A stretch of DNA of 64,000 bases from Bacillus sp. NP157 (lineage in GTDB: Bacteria; Pseudomonadota; Gammaproteobacteria; Xanthomonadales; Rhodanobacteraceae): NCBI GenBank assembly GCA_018889975.1, contig CP076546.1:1364001-1428000 (forward strand), written 5' to 3'. The translations under genes and the position numbers were made by a program. Position 1 is the stretch's first letter, and every line of letters starts with the position of its first letter. This document shows positions 35,522 to 44,000 of the stretch, one piece after another. The notes beneath the pieces were generated by a model, which saw nothing but the letters and a program-made list of their open reading frames with translations, had not been told where the DNA came from and did no database searches.

Positions 35522-35578
35522 CCACTTTTTACCGGAATTAACCTCGCCAGCAAGGCGAAGTCCGGTAAAAAAGCGTGG
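35522..35578. repeat. Long inverted repeat with nested hairpin
   Basis: The left arm CCACTTTTTACCGGA (35522-35536) pairs with the right arm TCCGGTAAAAAAGCGTGG (35561-35578). The inner 11 bases pair perfectly and the outer CCAC/GTGG pair after a small bulge. Inside, CCTCGCC and GGCGAAG form a second hairpin. The T-run is on the 5' side and the A-run on the 3' side, the reverse of a terminator, on both strands. It lies between the AraC gene and the winged-helix gene at 35651. Confidence 0.65.
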
Positions 35579-35650
35579 CCTCCCGTTAAGCGCCTCGCAT
35601 CCCTCGCCACGTCGCTCCTGAATGCCTGGAACGGCCAGCGGAATCGTCCC

Positions 35651-36346
35651 ATGACCCAAGCCCATATTTTTGGCGCGTTTCGCCTTACTCCCCAGGCGCG
35701 CCGCCTGGAGCGCGACGGTATCGATGTGTGCATCGGTAGCCGCGCCTTTGACATGCTTGTCGCGCTGGTCGAGCGCCCCGGGCAGGTCCTGTCACGCCGC
35801 GACCTGATGGCGGCGGCATGGCCCGGCCTTGTCGTTGAAGAATCGAATGTCCGGGTCCAGGTGGCGAACCTGCGTCGTGCAGTGGGCTGCGGCGAGTCGG
35901 GTATCCGTCACATCGCCAGCATCGCGGGCCGAGGGTATGCGTTCGTGACGAAGGTAGAGCGGGTAACCATCGACGATGCGCACCACGGCGATGCATTCGC
36001 TGGCGAGAGGCAGGACCGGGTGCTCGATCGCCTGTCGATCTTCGACACGTCCTTCTCGCTGGCCGAGGCCATCGCCGTGGCCGCCTTCGGGCCTGTCGGC
36101 GCACGTGACGTAGCCGAAGCCGTCGCGGGTTTCGTCAGCAAGGCGTTCTTGCTGGCAACGGCCGGGGACGGTAGCCCAGCCTATCGCCTGGAGCCAGGCA
36201 TCGCTGCGCCGGCCCGGGCGCGCCTGACGGCCCACCGCGACTATGCACAGGTCGCCGAGCGCCTGGCATTGATCGAGCACGACAAGCGACCCAGCGCTGC
36301 TTACTCGGGCACGGCCTGCCCTGTGTCACGCTCAACCTGTTCGTAG
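35651..36346 (+). CDS. Winged-helix regulator with a STAND-like remnant C-terminus
   Basis: This 231-residue protein has an OmpR-type winged helix at 5-100: FGAFRLTPQARRL, GSRAFDMLVALVERPGQVL, MAAAWPGLVVEESNVRVQVANLRRAV and IAGRGYAFV. Residues about 125-215 (LSIFDTSFSLAEAIAVA, FVSKAFLLA, AYRLEPGIAAPARARL) match the part that follows the ATPase in the 1045-residue protein encoded next door (MSVFMGGFSLGDLAAV, LVSKSLVA, EYRLLDTVRWYAAGKL). Thus it looks like that architecture with the nucleotide-binding domain removed. Its 3' end overlaps the convergent gene by 46 bases. Confidence 0.75.
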   Translation: MTQAHIFGAFRLTPQARRLERDGIDVCIGSRAFDMLVALVERPGQVLSRRDLMAAAWPGLVVEESNVRVQVANLRRAVGCGESGIRHIASIAGRGYAFVTKVERVTIDDAHHGDAFAGERQDRVLDRLSIFDTSFSLAEAIAVAAFGPVGARDVAEAVAGFVSKAFLLATAGDGSPAYRLEPGIAAPARARLTAHRDYAQVAERLALIEHDKRPSAAYSGTACPVSRSTCS

Positions 36347-39300
36347 TGCGCGGCGAGGTCTCGTCCAGCACGCAGGGCGAACGAGCGCGCCCCCATGGCC
36401 TGCGCAAGTTGGAGAGCCCGGTCGAAACAGGCCCTGGCTTCGACGCTATCGCCATTTTTCGCGCATAGCCTTCCCCTGACGCGCCAGACTTCGGCCTGGC
36501 ACCAGAATTCGCACTGCGCGTCCATGCGTGACCTGGCCAGGTCCACGGCTTTGTGCGCCGTGTTTACATTTCCGTATCCAAGCGCCGCTTCCGCCAGCAT
36601 CGCGGCGTACATGGGGACGCGAACGACGAAACGGCTAGCGATCAATGCGGCGATCGCCTCCTCCATCGTGGCGATGCCCCTGGCGTCGCCACGCGCCGAC
36701 TGGATAGCCCCTTGATAGAACCTTCCGACCGGGGTCCATATGCCCAGTCCACGCTGGTTGAGCCTGTCGGTCAAAGCGCGCAGGTGATCGCTGGCCTCGT
36801 CGAGAAGCCCGTTCCAGACAGTTACCGGGAGCGCCGCCTGTGCGAGCGCGTTGGCGTGGGACGCAGCGTGATCCAGCGCCGAGGCCCGTTCGAGCGCCAT
36901 GTGCGCATAGGCCAGCGCCTGTGCAGGATCGCCGGCAACCCAGGCTGGCGTCGATAGCGAAACATATAGCCCGACCTGGCGATCAATCTGGAATCGGGCC
37001 AGGCGTGCGCGCGCATCACCGACCGCATGGCCCGTCATCATCCTGTGTAGACCGTCCAGCGCCCCACGCAGATCCCCGGCATAGAACGTCGTGTTGCAGC
37101 GAAGGCGCTCGCCATCCGGCATGGCAGCCGCATCGTTGCTGGCCACGGCACTGGCCTGGAACCTTACGAGCGTAGCCAATGCGTTCCGGTGATGGCCGGT
37201 GAAGCTTTGGTAGACGGCCAGGCCCCATAGCGCCCTAAGCTCGTAGTCAGCATCCCTGGATGCCACGGCTAGGCGGAGGCATGCCTGCCAGGCCTCTTCG
37301 GAAGCCGGCGCGAGGTGCTCCGCGTAAGTCAGCCCCCAGGCGCGAGAGGTCATGAGTTTCAACACCACCACATGGCCAGCCGCCTCGAGGGCCGTCGGGT
37401 GCGAAAGCGCCTGCTCGATCCGTTGCCTGCTTTCAGCGATGGACGAAAGTTCATCCCACAACGGGATGGCCGCGGCCGTCAGGCGTACGCCGAGTTCGGC
37501 GCGGCAACCCTCGCCCAGCGACCAGTCGATCGCTTGCCGCAGGTCGTTCATCCGGTGCCCATAGCTGTGCGTCCACTCCTCGCCTGGTCGCCAGCGCCAT
37601 TCGTCTTCGGCTCGGGTAAACACCGCCAACATGGAATCGGCATGTGCTTCCATGCTGGATTGACGCTCGCCATGCTCGCGCAGCTTGCCGGCGGCATACC
37701 AACGCACGGTGTCCAGGAGCCGGTATTCGATCCCCCTCGCCTGCCAGCGCCTGGCGACCAGCGACTTCGATACGAGCGACTCGGTGAGCGACGCGACTGC
37801 CTCAGGCGGAAGGCCGAGCGGCGACGAGACGGCGGCGAGGTCGCCCAGCGAGAATCCCCCCATGAACACCGACATGACGCGCAGGAGCCGTGCCTCCTGG
37901 CGCGATAACAGCCGGTAACTCCATGCCAAAGTGGCGGCCAGGGTGCGCTGGCGAGAGGGGACACCGGGATCGCGACTGCCCAGCGCATCGAGGCTCGCCG
38001 CTAATTGCGCGTCGAGTGCCATCGGGGACAAGGTGGTCGTCCGCGATGCCGCAAGCTCGATCGCCAGGGGAAGGCCATCGACGCGCTTGCAGATGCGAGC
38101 CACCGAGGGAACGTCCGCGTGGGTGAGGATGTATCCACTGGCTTCGTGCGCACGGCGCACGAAGAGCTGCACCGAGGCACCCGACATGGCCGACGCCATC
38201 GACTGCCCTTCCCGACCGTCCACTACGGCGAGCGGCGGCAGCATGAACGTCGTCTCCATCGCGCAATGCAGTGGCTCCCGGCTGGTCGCGAGCAAGGTCA
38301 CATCGGGGAGAGCTGCGTACAATTGCTCGGCAAGGGTAGCTACCGCGCTGCGCAGGTGCTCGCAGTTATCGAGCAGGATGATGACGCGACGCGCAGCAAG
38401 CGCCTCAACCACGCCAAGGACCAAGTTCTCCATGCTCGCCCCCACGCCGAGCGCCGTGGCAACGGCCGGCGTCACAAGCTGGGAGTCCGTCACGGACGCC
38501 AGGTCGACGAAGCAGGCGCCGTCGCTCCATGCCGCACCGGGATAGCTGGCGACCGCGATCGCGACAGTCGTCTTGCCTACGCCGGCGGGGCCAGTGATCG
38601 TGACGAGCCGGTTGTCGTCAAGCAGCCCCAGTATGGATTCGATGTGTCCGTCACGGCCGACGATCCCCTGGCTTGGCGGCAGCTCACCCGCAGTCGGGCT
38701 CGTCAGCTGGATATATTCGTCGTGCACGGGTACCGCGAAGCGGTAGCCACGACCAGGAACCGATACGATGGACGGTAGCACGGTGTCGTGGGAAGCCAGT
38801 GCACGGCGCAAGGCGGCAATGTTGACCTTGAGGTTCGCGTCGTGCACATAGGTTCGCGGCCATGCTGCGCGCATCAACTCGTCCTTCGTAACGATGCCAC
38901 CTGCCCGTTCAAGCAGGATCCGAAGAAGGTCGAGCGCGCGCACGCCGACGCGAACGCGGGACATCCCCCGGAGAAGGAGCTGGCGACCCGGCACGTAGCG
39001 GAAATCGCCGAAGCGCCTCACCAGCTCGCGGCCCCTCGCAACCGCCGTGATCGGCAGCTCTTGCGCAACGATGTCCCGCCGGCCTGGCCGATTGTCGCCG
39101 AGGCGTTCGACAGGCACGGCGAAGCGATAGCCGCGTCCCGGGCATGTCTCGATGTAGGGCCTATCCATGCCGGACGGACCGAGCGCCTTGCGCAACGCCG
39201 CCATGTGCACCTTTAGACTACCGGCCTCGACGACGGTCGTCGGCCACGCCTTCGCGAGCAGCTCCGCCTTGGAAACCGGATCGCCGGCGTGGGCAAGAAG

Positions 39301-39438
39301 CGCCTCCAGGATATCGAACGCCCGGCTGCCGATCGGTACGGGCGAGTCGCCACGCAGGAGCAGCTGCCGGCAGGGCAGGAACTGGTAGGGGCCGAACCGA
39401 AAGCCGTGCCCGGCGCCGTCGTCGCGCAGAGCCGTCAT
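36301..39438 (-). CDS. Tandem winged-helix STAND ATPase regulator
   Basis: This 1045-residue protein has two OmpR-type winged helices in tandem (13-110 and 142-238), each ending in PGRGYRFAVPV. A P-loop NTPase of the STAND/NB-ARC type follows, with Walker A GPAGVGKT at 283-290, VIILLDNCEHL as Walker B, LLATSRE and GLPLAIELAASR. Next come a winged region with SVFMGGFSLGD and a helical repeat region to the end, which suits TPR-like ligand sensing (LARSRMDAQCEFW, ACFDRALQLAQAMGARS). Proteins of this type with one winged helix are common regulators; two is unusual. It is convergent with the gene at 35651, to which it is related. Target genes unknown. Confidence 0.88.
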   Translation of the reverse strand: MTALRDDGAGHGFRFGPYQFLPCRQLLLRGDSPVPIGSRAFDILEALLAHAGDPVSKAELLAKAWPTTVVEAGSLKVHMAALRKALGPSGMDRPYIETCPGRGYRFAVPVERLGDNRPGRRDIVAQELPITAVARGRELVRRFGDFRYVPGRQLLLRGMSRVRVGVRALDLLRILLERAGGIVTKDELMRAAWPRTYVHDANLKVNIAALRRALASHDTVLPSIVSVPGRGYRFAVPVHDEYIQLTSPTAGELPPSQGIVGRDGHIESILGLLDDNRLVTITGPAGVGKTTVAIAVASYPGAAWSDGACFVDLASVTDSQLVTPAVATALGVGASMENLVLGVVEALAARRVIILLDNCEHLRSAVATLAEQLYAALPDVTLLATSREPLHCAMETTFMLPPLAVVDGREGQSMASAMSGASVQLFVRRAHEASGYILTHADVPSVARICKRVDGLPLAIELAASRTTTLSPMALDAQLAASLDALGSRDPGVPSRQRTLAATLAWSYRLLSRQEARLLRVMSVFMGGFSLGDLAAVSSPLGLPPEAVASLTESLVSKSLVARRWQARGIEYRLLDTVRWYAAGKLREHGERQSSMEAHADSMLAVFTRAEDEWRWRPGEEWTHSYGHRMNDLRQAIDWSLGEGCRAELGVRLTAAAIPLWDELSSIAESRQRIEQALSHPTALEAAGHVVVLKLMTSRAWGLTYAEHLAPASEEAWQACLRLAVASRDADYELRALWGLAVYQSFTGHHRNALATLVRFQASAVASNDAAAMPDGERLRCNTTFYAGDLRGALDGLHRMMTGHAVGDARARLARFQIDRQVGLYVSLSTPAWVAGDPAQALAYAHMALERASALDHAASHANALAQAALPVTVWNGLLDEASDHLRALTDRLNQRGLGIWTPVGRFYQGAIQSARGDARGIATMEEAIAALIASRFVVRVPMYAAMLAEAALGYGNVNTAHKAVDLARSRMDAQCEFWCQAEVWRVRGRLCAKNGDSVEARACFDRALQLAQAMGARSFALRAGRDLAAHYEQVERDTGQAVPE

Positions 39439-39583
39439 GGACCGTTTCCTTATTGGCGAGGCAGGAACTTACTACACGCCAGCGCGCACGAGACGCTGGA
39501 TGACGGCTGGTTCACGACACTTCACAAGATTTGACGATCGCATGTTCATTTTTCGCGCCGACCCTGTGGCAGGGCCGGTGGTC

Positions 39584-40018
39584 TCAGGGCTTTGATATCT
39601 CTTCGACCGGTACCAATTCATCAGTGGCGATCAGTGCAAGCCGACGGTCCGTATCGTCGTCGGGTGTGCGGCCGGTTCCATCCCACGAATCGATGAAGTA
39701 GGCCACGGAAAGTGCGCGATCACGCTCGCATACCAGCACACCGTAGCGATCGGCCGGCTCGGAAGGCGTCTCACGCACATCCGCACACTCGGTGTGCAAG
39801 CGCGGGAAATATCCGTAGACGAATCGAAGGCCGGGATCGGGATTGTCGCCGCGGAGCAACCGCAATGCGCGGTCACCCGTCTGCGCCGTCGGGCGCACGT
39901 TGGCCCTCGATGTCACGGCGTTGCTGCAAGCAGCGAGCATGAGGATCGCGAAGATAGCGAGGGCGGCGGCAGCCGCGATGACGCAGCGCTCACTGGTGGA
40001 CGTTGTCACGGCATGCAT
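39584..40018 (-). CDS. Small lipoprotein of unknown function
   Basis: About 144 residues. A hydrophobic segment (CVIAAAAALAIFAILMLAAC) ends in a lipobox LAAC followed by SNA, so Cys is likely lipidated and the protein membrane-anchored. The mature part is short and hydrophilic and has two further cysteines (HTECADV and VLVCERD), which may form a disulfide. ATG at 40018 was chosen because GAGG lies nine bases before it; the frame runs on to 40234. No family is recognised. Confidence 0.65.
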   Translation of the reverse strand: MHAVTTSTSERCVIAAAAALAIFAILMLAACSNAVTSRANVRPTAQTGDRALRLLRGDNPDPGLRFVYGYFPRLHTECADVRETPSEPADRYGVLVCERDRALSVAYFIDSWDGTGRTPDDDTDRRLALIATDELVPVEEISKP

Positions 40019-40295
40019 CTTGATCAACCTCGCGGGCAACTCGTCATGGGGATTCGTCTTCACCATACGACCGCTCGTCGTTGCGCCACTTGTGTAATCC
40101 AGCCAGGCATCCTTGCAAACGCTCACCAGTCCATGAAGGCCTGTCGCGAACGGTGAATTCTGGTGAAGCCCGTCCCGGATGGATGCTTCCGAAAGGTATC
40201 GTGTCGCTATCGGCGATCGCGTGTCGCTCGCCAAGCGTGCGCATACCCTGCCACCTGCCCCTTCCTCTCAACGGTTCCCGGAGTCTACAAATCCT

Positions 40296-41315
40296 ATGCC
40301 CAGGTTCCTCGCCTTCCTTTCATCGCTGCTCCTCGCCGGCGCGGCGTTCGGATCGACCACGCCTTCGTACTTCGATTCACCCCGCGAGCAACGTCCGCTC
40401 GATGGCGGCGTGCAGATGGTCACCATCGACACACCCAAGGGCCACTTTCGCGTCTGGACCAAGCGCGTTGGCAATAACCCGCGCATCAAGGTACTCCTGC
40501 TGCATGGCGGCCCCGGGATGACGCACGAATACCTCGAGGTATTCGACAGCTTCCTTCCGCGGGAGGGTATCGAGTACATCTACTATGACCAGCTCGGCTC
40601 AGCGTACAGCGACCAACCGAAGGACGAATCGCTTTGGGAATTGCCACGCTTCGTCGAAGAAGTCGAGCAGGTCCGCCAGGCGCTGCACCTGGACCACGAC
40701 AACTTCTACCTTTACGGGCACTCGTGGGGCGGCATACTCGCCATCGAGTACGCCCTGAAGTACCAGCGGCATCTCAAGGGGCTGATCATCTCCGACATGA
40801 TGGATAGCGCGCCTGCCTACATACGCTATGCAAAGGATGTACTCCAGCTCGCCATGGACCCTGTGAAGTTGGCAGAGGTGAAGAAGCTCGAGGCCGAAGG
40901 TCGCACCGAAGACCCGGCCTACATGGCGCTCCTCATCCCGATGCACTACGAACAGCACATCCTACGGATCCCCGCCAGCGAGTGGCCCGAACCCGTGCTT
41001 CGATCGTTCGCCCACGTTAACCACCAGATCTACGTTTCCATGCAAGGGCCTAGCGAACTGGGTTTGAGTGGCAAGCTCGAGACGTGGGATCGAAGTGGCG
41101 ACCTGAAGCGCATCACGGTTCCGACCCTGGTCATCGGCGCCACCCATGACACCATGGACCCCGCCTATCTGGCTGGAATGGCACGCCGCCTGCCCCGCGG
41201 TCGATTCCTGCTGTGCGCCAATGGCTCCCACCTATCGATTTACGACGACCAGCAGGCGTATTTCGGAGGACTGGTGCGGTTCCTGAAGGACGTCGATGCC
41301 GGGGGTCGGATCTAA
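40296..41315 (+). CDS. pip: Exported proline iminopeptidase-type alpha/beta hydrolase
   Basis: This 339-residue protein has an N-terminal signal (FLAFLSSLLLAGAAFG). The S33 family pattern is clear: oxyanion motif HGGPGMTHEYL, YYDQLGSAYSDQP, the nucleophile elbow GHSWGG with catalytic Ser, later GATHDTMDP with the acid, and NGSHLS with His. Such enzymes release N-terminal proline from peptides, and some relatives act on other amides or esters. The start was put at 40296 because the signal begins there; the frame opens at 40179. It is on the same strand as cydAB but 131 bases away. A short GC hairpin lies just after its stop, without a good T-run. Confidence 0.87.
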   Translation: MPRFLAFLSSLLLAGAAFGSTTPSYFDSPREQRPLDGGVQMVTIDTPKGHFRVWTKRVGNNPRIKVLLLHGGPGMTHEYLEVFDSFLPREGIEYIYYDQLGSAYSDQPKDESLWELPRFVEEVEQVRQALHLDHDNFYLYGHSWGGILAIEYALKYQRHLKGLIISDMMDSAPAYIRYAKDVLQLAMDPVKLAEVKKLEAEGRTEDPAYMALLIPMHYEQHILRIPASEWPEPVLRSFAHVNHQIYVSMQGPSELGLSGKLETWDRSGDLKRITVPTLVIGATHDTMDPAYLAGMARRLPRGRFLLCANGSHLSIYDDQQAYFGGLVRFLKDVDAGGRI

Positions 41316-41446
41316 GACGCGCACGCCCCAAGTCGGCAGGCCCACCGCCCTCGGCGGTCGTTTGACGCATCGGCTGGCGCGTCCGTCCAAGACCGCGGCG
41401 CGTCCCGCTGCCATCGTCCGGAACGACTCCCTCCGAGCGAGGCACC

Positions 41447-42865
41447 GTGAACATCTCCCCCGACGCGCTCTTGCTTGCCCGGTGGCAGTTCGCCTTCACC
41501 GTGTCCTTCCACATCATTTTCCCGGCCATCAGCATTGGCCTGGCATCGTTCCTGGCCGTGCTCGAAGGGCTCTGGCTGAAGACCCGGAAGCCGGTCTACA
41601 AGGACCTGTTCTTTTTCTGGTCGAAGATCTTCGCCGTGGGTTTCGGCATGGGTGTCGTCTCGGGCGTAGTGCTCAGCTACGAGTTCGGCGCGAACTGGTC
41701 GGGCTTCTCCCTCGTGGCCGGCGCCATCACCGGCCCGCTGCTCGCGTACGAAGTGATGACGGCGTTCTTCCTGGAGGCCGGCTTCCTCGGGATCATGCTG
41801 TTCGGCTGGACCCGGGTCGGGCCACGGGCGCACTTCTTCGCCACCTGCATGGTCGCCGTGGGCACGCTCATCTCCACGTTCTGGATCCTGTCGTCCAACA
41901 GCTGGATGCAGACGCCACAGGGCTACGCGATCGCCAACGGCCGCATCGTCCCGGTCGACTGGCTCGCCGTGATCTTGAACCCGTCGTTCCCCTATCGCCT
42001 CGTCCACATGACCCTGGCCGCGTTCATCGTGGCGGCGATGCTCGTCGGCTCGTGTGCCGCGTGGCACCTGTTGCGTGGCCGCCAGGATCCGGCGATCCGC
42101 AAGTCGCTGTCCATGGCGCTGTGGATGTCGCTGGTGGTGGTGCCCATCCAGATTTTCGTCGGCGATGCGCACGGCCTGAACACACGCAAATACCAGCCGG
42201 CGAAGATCGCCGCCATCGAAGGCCTCTGGGAGACCGAGCGCGGTGGCACCTCGCTCAACCTCGTCGGCTGGCCGGACATGGCGCATGAGACCACGCGCTA
42301 CGCGGTGAAGGTGCCGCACCTGGGCAGCCTGCTGCTCACGCACAGCTGGGACGGTGAGATCCAGGGCCTGAAGAGCTTCGCCCCGGAAGACCGACCGAAC
42401 TCGACCATCGTGTTCTGGAGCTTCCGCACGATGGTCGGCATGGGCGTGCTGATGCTGCTGCTCGCCTTCCTCGGCCTGCTGCTCCGTCGTGGTGGGCGCC
42501 TCTACGACGCAAGGTGGTTCCTGCGCTTCGCCTTCGCGATGGGCCCATCCGGCCTCATCGCCCTGGTCGCCGGCTGGGTCACCACGGAAGCCGGACGCCA
42601 GCCCTGGGTCGTCTACGGCATCCTGCGCACGCGCGACGCCGCGTCGCCGCTGACGGTCGACCAGGTGGGCACGTCGCTGATGATCTTCATCATCGTGTAC
42701 TTCCTGGTCTTCGGCACCGGCATCTATTACATGCTGAAGCTGATGGCCACCGGCCCGAACCTGCCGCGCGACCAGCGCGAGATCGATACGCAGGACACGG
42801 GCCGCGGACGCGATCGCTTCGACCATCGTCCGCTATCCCGCCCCACCGACCCCATCGACGAGTAA
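41447..42865 (+). CDS. cydA: Cytochrome bd-type ubiquinol oxidase subunit I (cyanide-insensitive type)
   Basis: This 472-residue inner-membrane subunit carries haems b and d and the quinol site. Residue His22 in FTVSFHIIFPAISIG is the first haem ligand. Multiple helices follow, with GVVLSYEFGANW and FLEAGFLGIMLFGW, and later FWSFRTMVGMG and GRQPWVVYG, all typical. The quinol loop is short, as in the CioA subgroup found in Pseudomonas and Xanthomonadales. These oxidases resist cyanide and help growth at low oxygen and during oxidative stress. The gene is followed after five bases by cydB and then a tiny subunit gene. Confidence 0.95.
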   Translation: MNISPDALLLARWQFAFTVSFHIIFPAISIGLASFLAVLEGLWLKTRKPVYKDLFFFWSKIFAVGFGMGVVSGVVLSYEFGANWSGFSLVAGAITGPLLAYEVMTAFFLEAGFLGIMLFGWTRVGPRAHFFATCMVAVGTLISTFWILSSNSWMQTPQGYAIANGRIVPVDWLAVILNPSFPYRLVHMTLAAFIVAAMLVGSCAAWHLLRGRQDPAIRKSLSMALWMSLVVVPIQIFVGDAHGLNTRKYQPAKIAAIEGLWETERGGTSLNLVGWPDMAHETTRYAVKVPHLGSLLLTHSWDGEIQGLKSFAPEDRPNSTIVFWSFRTMVGMGVLMLLLAFLGLLLRRGGRLYDARWFLRFAFAMGPSGLIALVAGWVTTEAGRQPWVVYGILRTRDAASPLTVDQVGTSLMIFIIVYFLVFGTGIYYMLKLMATGPNLPRDQREIDTQDTGRGRDRFDHRPLSRPTDPIDE

Positions 42866-42870
42866 CGAGC

Positions 42871-43878
42871 ATGGCTATCGACCTTCCCATCGCGTGGGCT
42901 GTGATCATTGGCTTCGGGGTGTTCCTGTACGTGGCGCTGGACGGCTTCGACCTGGGCATCGGCCTGCTCTTCCCCCTTTTCAACCATCCCGGCGACCGCG
43001 AGGTGATGTTCAACACGGTCGCCCCGGTGTGGGACGGCAACGAGACCTGGATGGTGCTCGGTGGCGCGTCGCTGTACGCCGCCTTCCCCGTCGCCTATTC
43101 GGTGCTGTTGCCAGCGACCTACCTGCCCATCGTCGCCATGCTGTGCGGCCTGATCTTCCGTGGCGTGGCCTTCGAGATCCGGGCCAAGGCACGGCGCACC
43201 CAACACCTGTGGGACCTTGCCTTCATGCTCGGCTCGGGCGTGGCCACCTTCGCGCAGGGCGTGATCCTGGGCACCCTCCTCAACGGGATCCCCATTCGCG
43301 ACGGCCAGTACGCGGGCGGCCCCTTCGACTGGTTCTCGCCGTTCAACCTGTTCACCGGGCTGGGCCTGCTGGTGACCTATGCCACGCTGGGCTGCGGCTG
43401 GCTACTGATCAAGACCGGTGGCGACCTGCACCGGCGGATGCGGCTGGTGATGTGGCCGCTTTGCATCCTGCTCGGCGCGGCCATCGGCATCGTGAGCCTC
43501 TGGACCATTTCGGCGCAGCCGGCGGTCGTCGCGCGCTGGTTCAGCCGGCCCAACCTGTTCTTCTTCCTGCCGGTGCCGGTGCTCGTGCTGGTGTCGCTGG
43601 CCGGCATCTTCGCCGGCCTGCGCCGCGGCAAGGACCACATTCCATTCCTGCTGACGCTGGCGATCCTGTTCCTGGGCTACACCGGCTTCCTCATCAGCAT
43701 CTTCCCAAACATCATCCCGCCGTCGCTGGATATCTGGGCGGCATCATCGCCGCCATCGAGCCAGCTGTTCGCCCTGGTCGGCGCACTGGTCATCATCCCG
43801 ATCATCCTTGCCTACAACGGGATGGCCTACTGGGTGTTCCGCGGCAAGGTCGACATCAACGACAGCGGGTATCACTGA
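42871..43878 (+). CDS. cydB: Cytochrome bd-type ubiquinol oxidase subunit II
   Basis: This 335-residue polytopic protein opens with GFGVFLYVALDGFDLGIGLLF and contains PVWDGNETWMVLGG, both family hallmarks. The start at 42871 is five bases after the cydA stop. Its stop overlaps the ATG of the next small gene by one base (TGATG), which implies coupled translation. Subunit II stabilises the oxidase and contains no haem. The frame is open upstream from 42514, but this part lies inside cydA. Confidence 0.95.
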   Translation: MAIDLPIAWAVIIGFGVFLYVALDGFDLGIGLLFPLFNHPGDREVMFNTVAPVWDGNETWMVLGGASLYAAFPVAYSVLLPATYLPIVAMLCGLIFRGVAFEIRAKARRTQHLWDLAFMLGSGVATFAQGVILGTLLNGIPIRDGQYAGGPFDWFSPFNLFTGLGLLVTYATLGCGWLLIKTGGDLHRRMRLVMWPLCILLGAAIGIVSLWTISAQPAVVARWFSRPNLFFFLPVPVLVLVSLAGIFAGLRRGKDHIPFLLTLAILFLGYTGFLISIFPNIIPPSLDIWAASSPPSSQLFALVGALVIIPIILAYNGMAYWVFRGKVDINDSGYH

Positions 43879-43994
43879 TGATCGTCTCGCCGCGGACACG
43901 CCAGGCGGCCTGGTTCATTACGCTATACGTGGGCGGCGTCCTTGCCGTGTTCCTCGTTGCCGGCGTGATCCACCTGGCGTTCGCGGCGCGCTAG
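43878..43994 (+). CDS. DUF2474 small membrane subunit of bd oxidase (CydX/CioZ-like)
   Basis: A 38-residue protein: a short basic start (MIVSPRTRQAAW) and one membrane helix (FITLYVGGVLAVFLVAGVIH). Its position right after cydB with a one-base overlap, its size and the early Arg/Trp are typical of DUF2474 members that assist CioAB-type oxidases. It ends seven bases before the stop of the convergent flotillin-like gene. Confidence 0.8.
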   Translation: MIVSPRTRQAAWFITLYVGGVLAVFLVAGVIHLAFAAR

Positions 43995-44000
43995 CCACGG

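Noticed and set aside
35522-35578. Rho-independent terminator
   Set aside because: The T-run precedes and the A-run follows the stem on both strands; a terminator needs the reverse.
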